Under the pieces are notes generated by a model that ran no database searches, was not told the DNA's origin, and saw only the letters and a list, made by a program, of their open reading frames with translations. The position numbers were made by a program, and so were the translations under genes. Below are positions 1-7,369 of a stretch of DNA of 11,526 bases, piece by piece. Source of the stretch: Flavipsychrobacter stenotrophus (lineage in GTDB: Bacteria; Bacteroidota; Bacteroidia; Chitinophagales; Chitinophagaceae). How positions within the stretch are numbered: position 1 is the stretch's first letter; the number at the start of each line of letters is the position of its first letter. The stretch is taken from contig CANBQQ010000051.1 in NCBI GenBank assembly GCA_947371715.1, forward strand, positions 1-11,526. Direction: 5' to 3'.

Positions 1-105
1 GCGGGCGGTGAGCTTGCCTTTTTTGTGCTGCGATTCTATACGTTTTACACCACCACCCAGGTGGGCTTCTTTTATCTTTTCTTTGAGTATTGATACCTTA
101 TCCAT
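1..105 (-). CDS. Acyl-CoA carboxylase carboxyltransferase (beta) subunit, N-terminal fragment
   Basis: The first 35 codons of a gene that runs off the left edge. It starts at an ATG (105-103) and stays open to base 1. The peptide begins MDKVSILKEKIKEAHLGGG and continues through a basic KRIESQHKKGKLTAR stretch. This pattern (an 'LKEKI.EAHLGGG..RI..QH..GKLTAR' start) is characteristic of the biotin-dependent propionyl-CoA/methylmalonyl-CoA carboxyltransferase beta family, which transfers CO2 from carboxybiotin to an acyl-CoA in the cytoplasm. The exact substrate cannot be read from this fragment. It lies downstream of murF on the same strand, but 176 bases separate them and a palindromic repeat lies between, so it probably has its own promoter (candidate at 128-135). 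The family call rests on the N-terminal signature only. Confidence 0.8.
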   Translation of the reverse strand, partial: MDKVSILKEKIKEAHLGGGVKRIESQHKKGKLTAR

Positions 106-127
106 GCTTATTGTATAAATGACAAAA

Positions 128-135
128 CAAACCTA
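128..135 (-). promoter_or_regulatory. Candidate -7 promoter element for the carboxyltransferase gene
   Basis: Read on the minus strand, the octamer is TAGGTTTG, an exact match to the Bacteroidota -7 consensus TAnnTTTG. It ends 22 bases before the ATG at 105, giving a short leader. I do not see a convincing -33 TTG/TTTG at the right distance, so this is a suggestion only. Confidence 0.35.
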
Positions 136-210
136 ATACAAATACTTTAAAATCGGAGCGCTAATGTGTAGTGTGTATTCAAAGCGCATACATCCCGATG
201 GCTCATGTTA

Positions 211-257
211 TGTGGAGACGCAAAATCTTGCGTCTCCACAAACGGTAGGGTACAGCA
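211..257 (+). repeat. REP-like palindrome, copy 1 (remote copy)
   Basis: Bases 211-223 and 228-240 form a perfect 13-bp inverted repeat around the loop AATC, with core GAGACGCAA/TTGCGTCTC. The bases after it, to about 257, read CAAACGGTAGGGTACAGCA and align closely with the flank of copy 3 (CAAGCGGCTGGGTGCAGCA at 9366-9384), so the repeat unit is longer than the hairpin. It lies 42 bases past the stop codon of murF, between two genes. No T-run follows the stem on the minus strand, so it is not a normal intrinsic terminator. The foot tetranucleotide is GTGG rather than the GTAG of the other copies. Orientation is assigned from the flank. Confidence 0.85.
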
Positions 258-281
258 ATTCAAAGCACCCATTTGCACTTA

Positions 282-1571
282 CTATTCGGGCAGTGCGGCT
301 GCCATCACTTCCATTTTACTGCCACGCGAGCCTTTGATCAATATGGAATTGTTGACCGGAGGATTTTGCGCCACATACGCAGCTGCATCTGCTGAGGTTT
401 CAAACCACATATGGTTGCCTCTCACAGTAGCAAACTCCTTACCAACCAGTATTACGCCTGCCCACCGATATTTGTCTATCAATGACACCAACTCGGCATG
501 TTCATGCTGCTCTTCGGTGCCCATTTCCCTCATACCGCCTATCCACAACATTTTACCCGGTAGGTCTGCCGCAGCGAAATTTTCAATTGCGGCCTTCATA
601 CTGGTGGGGTTAGCATTATATGCATCCAGTATTACCTGGTTAGTGCCCTTTTTCAGCCATTGAGATCGGCTGTTGTCGGGGTTGTAGGCAGCAAGTGCTG
701 CTTGTATTTCCTCAAGACTTACACCAAAATGTTCACCTGCAGCTACCGCCAGCAGTACATTAGGGAAATTATATTCGCCCACCAGGTGAGTGGTCAAGGT
801 CACCGGCTCATCATCTGTATCTACCTCTACGTTCAGAAATACCCCGTTCATCACGGGTCTCCCTGTATAGCCTGCCGGGTGAGATCCATAGGTTATCTGC
901 TCACTAATGCCATCAGCCATTGGTTCCAGGTATTCAAGATCAGTATTCAGAAAAATGGTCCCGCCTGTTTCACGGATAAAATCATACAGCTCACCCTTTC
1001 CTTTCCTTACGCCTTCTATGCCGCCAAAGCCCTCTATATGTGCTTTACCGCAATTGGTGATCACACCATAATCGGGCAGCGCTATTTCGCAATAAGAAGC
1101 TATTTCTTTTTGGTGATTGGCACCCATCTCTATAATGGCCATCTGCGCATCCTTCTTTATTTTAAGGATGGTAAGCGGTACACCTATATGGTTGTTAAGG
1201 TTGCCCTCTGTAGCATAAGTGACATATTTACGGCTCAATACGGCTGCCAGCAACTCTTTGGTAGTTGTCTTGCCGTTAGACCCGGTAATAGCAATAAAAG
1301 GGATCTCCAGTTGCTGCCTGTGGTACTTAGCCAACTGTTGTAGTGTTTCCAGTGTATTATTGACTACGATACACTTGTCATTCAGTGCAAATTCTGCCTT
1401 ATCTATAACGGCATATGCCGCGCCTTTTTGCAGTGCTTCGGCGGCAAAGGTATTGCCGTCAAAATTAGGTCCGCTCAAAGCGAAGTAAATATCTCCCTGC
1501 TTTATCTTCCGGGTATCTGTCTGTACAGAAGGATACCTGAGATAGCGTTCATACAATTCCTTTATTTCCAC
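282..1571 (-). CDS. murF: UDP-N-acetylmuramoyl-tripeptide--D-alanyl-D-alanine ligase
   Basis: MurF uses ATP to join D-Ala-D-Ala to UDP-MurNAc-tripeptide, the last cytoplasmic step of peptidoglycan precursor synthesis. The 429-residue length is normal. Visible Mur ligase landmarks: N-terminal TDTRKIKQGDIYFALSG (about 18-34), ATP P-loop GSNGKTT (97-103), EGNLNNHIGVP (about 122-132), IEMGAN (about 147-152), the TNCGKAHIEGFGG segment followed by KGKGE, which should hold the carbamylated lysine (about 192), the MurF-typical DAYNANP (316-322), and LIKGSRG (411-417) in the C-terminal domain. The start is GTG (1571-1569). An in-frame TGA three codons upstream and the absence of an upstream ATG fix this choice. 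It lies 102 bases downstream of gldJ on the same strand, with a hairpin terminator between them. A gldJ-murF neighbourhood also occurs in other Bacteroidota as I recall it. Confidence 0.97.
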   Translation of the reverse strand: MEIKELYERYLRYPSVQTDTRKIKQGDIYFALSGPNFDGNTFAAEALQKGAAYAVIDKAEFALNDKCIVVNNTLETLQQLAKYHRQQLEIPFIAITGSNGKTTTKELLAAVLSRKYVTYATEGNLNNHIGVPLTILKIKKDAQMAIIEMGANHQKEIASYCEIALPDYGVITNCGKAHIEGFGGIEGVRKGKGELYDFIRETGGTIFLNTDLEYLEPMADGISEQITYGSHPAGYTGRPVMNGVFLNVEVDTDDEPVTLTTHLVGEYNFPNVLLAVAAGEHFGVSLEEIQAALAAYNPDNSRSQWLKKGTNQVILDAYNANPTSMKAAIENFAAADLPGKMLWIGGMREMGTEEQHEHAELVSLIDKYRWAGVILVGKEFATVRGNHMWFETSADAAAYVAQNPPVNNSILIKGSRGSKMEVMAAALPE

Positions 1572-1600
1572 AACCGGTCAATTTATTGAAGTAATTACTG

Positions 1601-1639
1601 TAAAAATAAACAACCCCCTTCTTATTACGAAGGGGGTTG
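1601..1639 (-). terminator. Intrinsic terminator downstream of gldJ
   Basis: An 11-bp perfect stem (CAACCCCCTTC at 1611-1621 with GAAGGGGGTTG at 1629-1639) closes a 7-base loop. Read on the minus strand it is followed by TTTATTTTTA (1610-1601). On the plus strand the stem is followed by CAAAGAG, not a T-run, so it acts on transcripts coming from gldJ, 35 bases after its stop. The T-tract ends only 29 bases before the murF start, leaving little room for a separate murF promoter. Confidence 0.85.
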
Positions 1640-1673
1640 CAAAGAGTTATTCAATTTTAGTTATTGGTAGTAA

Positions 1674-3242
1674 TTAGCGTCTGCGGTTCTTCTCGCGACC
1701 AAAGCCGTTACCTGCAGGCTCATTGTTACCATTAGGGCTACCAAGACGATCAACTACGCAACGGAAACCGATGGTGTTTGATGACAAATTACCCTGTATG
1801 TAACGGCGTGTACCTGGAGCCAGCCAATAAGCACGGTCTGCCCATGATCCACCCTTGTAAACCTTAGTAGAATCATTGATCAAAGTGTTGATACCATACT
1901 GATACTGACCATAGTTCATCTTGTCCAACTGTCCACCTGCGTAAGAAGTATCACCATCTTTATAAGAATAAAGGTTAGAACTTCTGATCTGGCGACCCTG
2001 TAGTGATGATTCGTTAGCAGGAACTCTCTGGTAAGGAACGTGACCTGTAGAATCTCTTTCTTCTACTGTACCATCTTCCTGGAACTGCTGCCTCATATAC
2101 TCATTACCACGGAAAGAACGGAAACCATCAACATCGTCGTGAGAGTTAGGACGGTAAGTATCCATAACCCACTCATTAACGTTACCGGCCATGTTATACA
2201 GACCCAACGCATTCGGATGGTATGTTCTAACCTTTGCAGTGATATCAGCATTGTCATTCAAACCACCTGCAACACCCATGTAGTCACCGGCACCTCTCAT
2301 GAAGTTACCCATGAACTCACCCTGATACATATTGTGGATATCGTAGCGGGTAGTATTTCTAGGTCCCCAGCCATATACGTTATTATCTGTAACAACTTCT
2401 TCACCACGACGACGCTTAGTTTCAGGAGCCGGGTTATTACCTGCAGAACCCAGAGCGGCATATTCCCACTCAGCTTCTGTTGGCAGGCGATAGTCCGGCA
2501 TAAAGATACCGTCAGAATAGTTGTAAGGACGTGTACCTGATCCGTTCGCATCAAGATCTGATTTCTGACGACCACCGTTAGTACCCTGGTACTGACCGTT
2601 GATGTAAGTTTCAGTAGTGAATACGTCTTCACCGGTTTGGTTAACGTTTGGCTGCAACGCGCCTGCTGCAATGAGCAAATACTCATTCACGCGGTCTGTA
2701 CGCCATTTGCAATAATCGCTTGCCTGGTACCAGTTAACACCCACAACCGGATAGTTATCATAAGCAGCCGCACGGAAGTAGTTCTTCACGTAAGGCTCGT
2801 TATAACCCAATGGAGAGCGCCATACAGTAGAATCGGGCAATGCTGCGGCTACTACTTCAGGAAGGTCATTTGCATAAGCACGGCCTAACCAATAGATATA
2901 TTCGCGATAGCTGATATTAGCTAATTCGGTTTCATCCATATAAAATGAAGAAACAGAAACTGTACGCCTGTTATTGTTGTTTTCTCCGGTTACCAATTCA
3001 TCGTCCTTGGCACCCATAGTGAAACGGCCACCCTGAACCAGAGTCATACCCACCGGGGTCTGCTGACCCTGATATCCTAAAGCCACATCAAAACCACCCC
3101 AGCGGCGATCATTCAATGGCCAACCGGTAGTGTTAGAAAACCCATCTCCCTTACCTTCCTTACGTGAACGGGATGTACAAGCAGAAAAAAGTGTGGAAAC
3201 TCCAATACACAGTAAAGTGACGCCTATTAATTTTCTTTTCAT
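1674..3242 (-). CDS. gldJ: Gliding motility / T9SS lipoprotein GldJ
   Basis: GldJ is an outer-membrane-associated lipoprotein needed for gliding and for stability of other Gld/T9SS parts in Flavobacterium (known for the family). I chose the ATG at 3242-3240, giving 522 residues. It starts MKRKLIGVTLLCIGVSTLFS and reaches a lipobox, LFSAC, with lipid-anchor Cys22. The frame is open to an ATG at 3299, but that start would bury the signal peptide behind 19 residues. Residues about 64-498 form a formylglycine-generating-enzyme (SUMF1-like) fold, with QGGRFTMGA, YRLPTEAEWEYAA, NMAGNVNEWVMD, VYKGGSWADRAYW and IGFRCVV. The tail is basic (REKNRRR). The two active-site cysteines of true FGE, expected between KGGSW and GFRC, are absent, so this is a non-catalytic relative. 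GldK shares the fold; the neighbouring porU-porV pair and gene order favour GldJ. Confidence 0.9.
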   Translation of the reverse strand: MKRKLIGVTLLCIGVSTLFSACTSRSRKEGKGDGFSNTTGWPLNDRRWGGFDVALGYQGQQTPVGMTLVQGGRFTMGAKDDELVTGENNNNRRTVSVSSFYMDETELANISYREYIYWLGRAYANDLPEVVAAALPDSTVWRSPLGYNEPYVKNYFRAAAYDNYPVVGVNWYQASDYCKWRTDRVNEYLLIAAGALQPNVNQTGEDVFTTETYINGQYQGTNGGRQKSDLDANGSGTRPYNYSDGIFMPDYRLPTEAEWEYAALGSAGNNPAPETKRRRGEEVVTDNNVYGWGPRNTTRYDIHNMYQGEFMGNFMRGAGDYMGVAGGLNDNADITAKVRTYHPNALGLYNMAGNVNEWVMDTYRPNSHDDVDGFRSFRGNEYMRQQFQEDGTVEERDSTGHVPYQRVPANESSLQGRQIRSSNLYSYKDGDTSYAGGQLDKMNYGQYQYGINTLINDSTKVYKGGSWADRAYWLAPGTRRYIQGNLSSNTIGFRCVVDRLGSPNGNNEPAGNGFGREKNRRR

Positions 3243-3340
3243 AATAAAACTCAAAGATTTGACGGTATTAGTCTGACAAACTGTTAAATCAAGGAACAAT
3301 GTTAGTACTTTCTTTTCAGATTTTCAAGCATTCCCAACCA

Positions 3341-3348
3341 CAAAAATA
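3341..3348 (-). promoter_or_regulatory. Candidate -7 promoter element for gldJ
   Basis: The minus strand reads TATTTTTG, matching TAnnTTTG, about 98 bases upstream of the gldJ start at 3242. The best TTTTG upstream seems too far away to be a good -33 box, so support is moderate to weak. A second TTTG nearer the gene (in CAGTTTG, around 3278-3284) has the wrong spacing to TA. Confidence 0.35.
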
Positions 3349-3453
3349 AAATTTACGTAAATAATTCTTTTATCCACACAAAATATACGTTAAATTTTAT
3401 CGTTGTTATACCATGGCAATTGCCGTTTCTCAGCCTTTCTGACCATATTTAAG

Positions 3454-3461
3454 TAATTTTG
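3454..3461 (+). promoter_or_regulatory. Candidate -7 promoter element for porU
   Basis: TAATTTTG matches TAnnTTTG and lies 56 bases upstream of the chosen porU ATG at 3518. Transcription would begin near 3467-3470, on top of the alternative upstream ATG at 3467, which argues for the 3518 start. The -33 region holds only a weak TTTC (around 3436-3439). Confidence 0.45.
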
Positions 3462-3517
3462 AGAAAGTGGTTTTTTGCCGGTTGAAAATTTCAAAAATAT
3501 TATCACCTTCTGGTTAT

Positions 3518-6500
3518 ATGAAAAAATTAATTATTAACTATTCTACCCTTTTGCTGTTGTCGCTTGCCGCAGCAGCACCCGCCCATGCCTACACCTCTTC
3601 TTATCAGGTAAGCAGTAACAATATACATACAGGCTATGTAAGCGAAAAGGTATGGTTGAAAACATATGCCAAACCACAGGTTGTAATTTCAGGCATTACC
3701 TATACCACCGGTGTTGCTCTGCCTGCCGATGCGGCAACCGGCAACCAAAACGATGTGGTGGTAAGACTGGGCATGGATAGAAAGAGGCCCTTTGCTGTGA
3801 TCAGCGTACCTGCCTACAAAGCAACAGCTATTGCAGGCATTGCAGACCAGGTAACCGGTTTTACACTTGATATTACCGAAGCTGAACTGCCGGCCACCAC
3901 CACTGCATCAAAAACTACTTCAGTAACCAATTCTGTTCTTTCTACCGGCACATGGTATAAAATAGGGCTTACCAGAACAGGCTTATATAAACTTGATGGT
4001 GCCTTTTTTACTTCCATGGGCGTAAATCTTGCAGATATCAATCCCGCCAACATCAGGATCTTTGGTAATGGCGGCACTATGCTGTCTGAAGATAATGCAC
4101 AGCCAAGGATCAATGACCTTGCGGAGAATAACATATGGGTAAACGATGGCGGTGACAATGCTTTTAACACAGGCGACTACGTAGTATTTTATGGCTCCGG
4201 CCCTACAGCAATGGTGAAAGACAGCGCCAGACAGCGGTTTACACACCTCAACAATCTATATACTGATACCGCTTATTATTTCATCACCTTCAATAATGGT
4301 GCTGGTGCAAGGGTTCAGAACCAGAGTTCTGTACCAACACCAAATACCACAGCTACAACCTTCAACTTCTTCGATGTCAATGATCAGGACCTGATCAACC
4401 CTACAGGCTACAGCAAAAGCTGGTTCAATGATAAATACTCTCCGGACATTAATATTGGTACCAAATCTTACAGTTTCGACCTCGGCGATAATATTTCAAC
4501 ACTGGAGTGCAAAGTAAAGTTTGCCTGCCACCAGGAAGCAGCAAACAGCACGATTGTAGCTACACTGAATGGTGTACCAATGGGCAATGCACTTTTTGAC
4601 ACCCCTACACCAACAGCAGCAGATATCTTATTGACACATCGTGCACCTACCTGGACCGTACCTTGTAATTCAAGCACAGCCAACGTCACTATTACTTTCA
4701 ATGCAGCAGCGGGCGACCCTTCTGCCAAGGGTTATCTTGATTATATAGAGTTGAATGGTCGCAGAAATCTGAACATTGGTGGCAACCAGCTTAATTTCAG
4801 AGACTGGTCGACAACCGGTGCGGGAAAGATCACCAACTACCAGTTGACCAACGCTAACGGCTTTACAAAAGTGTGGGATGTAACTGACCATCTGCACCCC
4901 ATAATGATGCAGGGAACACTTTCGGGCAGTACCTATTCATTTACTCAGAATGCCAATATGCTACATGAATTTGTGGCTATGAATAGTGAGGGCCTGTACA
5001 GCGCGTACTACATTGGCGGTGTACCTAACCAGAACCTGCATGCCAGCACCGCGGCAGACCTGATCATAGTTACTGACGTATCATTACTGCAGGCAGCACA
5101 GAGACTGGCCGACTTCCATGCCAGCCACGACCACCTGCGTACAGCAATAGCTACTACACGTGATATTTACAACGAGTTTTCATCGGGAGCACAGGACTTA
5201 AGCGCAGTTAGGGATTATGTGCGCATGATGTATAAGAATGCAGGTGCTGACAGTGCTGACATACCGCGCTACTTGTTGCTTTTGGGAAGTGCTTCTTATG
5301 ACTATAAGCATCGTGTAGCTAACAATGCCAACCTGGTGCCAACGTTTGAATCTACCAATGACTCTAATTCTATCAACAGCTTCCTTAGTGATGATTTTTA
5401 TGGATTCCTTGACGACTCGGAAAATATTGAAGATGCTTCTGTAGTTAACGCACTAGACATTGGCAGTGGTCGTATATCGGCAAGAAACCTGACTGTTGCT
5501 AATGACGTTGTAGATAAGATCATTCATTATAAATCTCCTGCTACACTGGGGCCATGGCGCCTGTCAACCACCTTTGCCGCTGATAATAACGATGGGGCAG
5601 GGTTTCATGCTGATGATGCAGAACTGGTTTGCGCACAACTCGTTCAAAGTACTAAAAATCTGTACAATGAACAGAAGGTATACCTCGATGTTATCCCCTT
5701 TGTAAACACTCCCGCAGGTGACAGGTGCCCTAATGCCAATACATCGCTCAATGACCAGATCTACAAGGGGGCGTTCATGATCAACTACAATGGCCATGGC
5801 CGTAACGATCTGCTGGCGCATGAGCGCATATTGACGCAAGACGATTACAGCCAATGGGCTAACATTGACAAACTGCCGTTCATGATCACTGCAACCTGCG
5901 ATTTCGGCCAGTTCGATCATCCTGAATTTATCTCTGCAGCAGAGCAGTTGCTGTTTGACACCAAAGGTGGCGTTATAGCTATGATCACCACTACTCAGGC
6001 TGTATTCTCGTCGTATAATAAAGATATGAATAGGGAGTATGTAGAAGCTCAGTTCACAAGGAATGCCAATGGAAGATGGAATACTTTCGGCGATGCTGTA
6101 AGAACGGGAAAGAACCTGACCTACATCAATCTCCAGCCTGAATCTGTGCTGGCCAATTTCCGTAAATGGACACTGCTTGGCGACCCGGCACTTACCCCCA
6201 ACTTCCCTGAAAACAAGGTAACCATTGATAGCATTATTGATGGGGCTACAATGGAAGTTGCCGATACAGTAAGGGCACTGGGCATGTACACCATTAAAGG
6301 CACCATACGCGACAATAATAATAACGTCATTAATGATTTCAACGGGTCACTTACCATGTCGTTTTTCGATAAGGCAAGAAACGTTTCGTTCCCGGCAGGA
6401 TATAGCAGAAAATCATTTGCGGTGCAAGACAACCTGATCTACAAGGGTAAGGTTTCTGTCACCAATGGTCAATTCTCTATTACTTTTATCACACCAAAGG

Positions 6501-7282
6501 ACATCAATTACTTCTTCGGAAAGGGCAAAATAAGCACCTACGCAGAGAACGGTATCACAGATGCAGCCGGGATGGACACTTCTATGGCCATTGGTGGATA
6601 CTCTGCCAATCCGGTCAACAACGATGTACCGCCTACAGTAAGACCATTTATGAATGATAGTGCATTTATCAATGGTGGAATTACAGGCACTAACACGTCA
6701 TTATTCGTTATCCTTAGTTCGCAAACGGGTATCAATGTATCTGGTTATGGCATTGGCCATGACCTTACAGCTGTGCTCGATGGCAATGTGGAATTGCCTT
6801 ACATTTTAAATGACTATTACGAAACTGCGCCTAACACCTTCCAGTTAGGCTTTGCAAAGTATCCACTTACAAGCCTGCCCGATGGTGTGCATACCATAAG
6901 AGTGAAGGCATGGGATGTAAACAATAATGTTGGTGAAGGATCCGTAGACTTTGTGGTGATCAAAGGTGAGATATTTGCTATCCAGAATCTGGGTAACTAC
7001 CCTAATCCTTTCAGTGGACTTACACACTTTGTATTCGAACACAACCACCCCGACGAGTTGATGAATGTAGAGATCTCCATATTCAATACTGCGGGCGCAT
7101 TGGCCAAAACGATCAAAGAGACCTTTACACCGGGCGGTAGCCGCAGCTCAGATATTACCTGGGATGGCACCGACAATGGCGGATCTCCATTGCCGTCAGG
7201 CGTATATGTTTACAGAATGAACATATCAACAGAAAAAGGTTATAAGACGTCTGCATACCAAAAGCTGGTAATCATACGTTAA
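3518..7282 (+). CDS. porU: Type IX secretion system sortase PorU (peptidase C25 family)
   Basis: PorU is the cell-surface sortase of T9SS: it cuts the C-terminal domain from secreted cargo and joins the cargo to its surface anchor. From the ATG at 3518 the protein has 1254 residues, with a signal peptide MKKLIINYSTLLLLSLAAAA ending at PAHA (cleavage about 24/25). The ATG at 3467 is in frame but puts 17 residues before this signal. The C25 (gingipain-like) domain spans about 515-892, from LIIVTD to TLLGDPALTPNFP. The catalytic histidine is His760 in NGHG and the nucleophile Cys794 in TATCDFG. Beta-rich domains lie on both sides. The last 103 residues (about 1152-1254) carry a T9SS type A domain with NYPNPF and a FlgD-like GVYVYRM strand, as expected for PorU, which keeps its own domain. 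porV follows after 87 bases on the same strand. Confidence 0.95.
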   Translation: MKKLIINYSTLLLLSLAAAAPAHAYTSSYQVSSNNIHTGYVSEKVWLKTYAKPQVVISGITYTTGVALPADAATGNQNDVVVRLGMDRKRPFAVISVPAYKATAIAGIADQVTGFTLDITEAELPATTTASKTTSVTNSVLSTGTWYKIGLTRTGLYKLDGAFFTSMGVNLADINPANIRIFGNGGTMLSEDNAQPRINDLAENNIWVNDGGDNAFNTGDYVVFYGSGPTAMVKDSARQRFTHLNNLYTDTAYYFITFNNGAGARVQNQSSVPTPNTTATTFNFFDVNDQDLINPTGYSKSWFNDKYSPDINIGTKSYSFDLGDNISTLECKVKFACHQEAANSTIVATLNGVPMGNALFDTPTPTAADILLTHRAPTWTVPCNSSTANVTITFNAAAGDPSAKGYLDYIELNGRRNLNIGGNQLNFRDWSTTGAGKITNYQLTNANGFTKVWDVTDHLHPIMMQGTLSGSTYSFTQNANMLHEFVAMNSEGLYSAYYIGGVPNQNLHASTAADLIIVTDVSLLQAAQRLADFHASHDHLRTAIATTRDIYNEFSSGAQDLSAVRDYVRMMYKNAGADSADIPRYLLLLGSASYDYKHRVANNANLVPTFESTNDSNSINSFLSDDFYGFLDDSENIEDASVVNALDIGSGRISARNLTVANDVVDKIIHYKSPATLGPWRLSTTFAADNNDGAGFHADDAELVCAQLVQSTKNLYNEQKVYLDVIPFVNTPAGDRCPNANTSLNDQIYKGAFMINYNGHGRNDLLAHERILTQDDYSQWANIDKLPFMITATCDFGQFDHPEFISAAEQLLFDTKGGVIAMITTTQAVFSSYNKDMNREYVEAQFTRNANGRWNTFGDAVRTGKNLTYINLQPESVLANFRKWTLLGDPALTPNFPENKVTIDSIIDGATMEVADTVRALGMYTIKGTIRDNNNNVINDFNGSLTMSFFDKARNVSFPAGYSRKSFAVQDNLIYKGKVSVTNGQFSITFITPKDINYFFGKGKISTYAENGITDAAGMDTSMAIGGYSANPVNNDVPPTVRPFMNDSAFINGGITGTNTSLFVILSSQTGINVSGYGIGHDLTAVLDGNVELPYILNDYYETAPNTFQLGFAKYPLTSLPDGVHTIRVKAWDVNNNVGEGSVDFVVIKGEIFAIQNLGNYPNPFSGLTHFVFEHNHPDELMNVEISIFNTAGALAKTIKETFTPGGSRSSDITWDGTDNGGSPLPSGVYVYRMNISTEKGYKTSAYQKLVIIR

Positions 7283-7308
7283 TACAATGGCCGCATCTCA
7301 ATTAAATA

Positions 7309-7339
7309 TTGTGATAGTGGGCAAAAAGGAATATTTTTG
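7309..7339 (+). promoter_or_regulatory. Candidate promoter for porV
   Basis: TTGTG (7309-7313) and TATTTTTG (7332-7339) are separated by 18 bases. This fits the Bacteroidota -33 TTG/TTTG and -7 TAnnTTTG arrangement well. The -7 box ends 30 bases before the porV ATG. No terminator hairpin is apparent between porU and porV, so readthrough from porU is also likely. Confidence 0.55.
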
Positions 7340-7369
7340 CAAAACTTTAAATAAAACAATAATAACAAA

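Noticed and set aside
660..1343. Plus-strand open frames across murF (also 205-663 and 1219-1488)
   Set aside because: They overlap well-recognised murF motifs on the other strand and resemble no protein family; they are antisense shadows.
2040..2888. Plus-strand open frames across gldJ
   Set aside because: Antisense to conserved GldJ/FGE motifs, with low-complexity translations and no recognisable domain.
3243..3299. Longer GldJ start at ATG 3299
   Set aside because: It would put 19 non-signal residues before a clear lipoprotein signal peptide; ATG 3242 gives a normal lipobox at Cys22.
3467..3517. Longer PorU start at ATG 3467
   Set aside because: It places 17 residues before a standard signal peptide and coincides with the expected transcription start of the candidate promoter.
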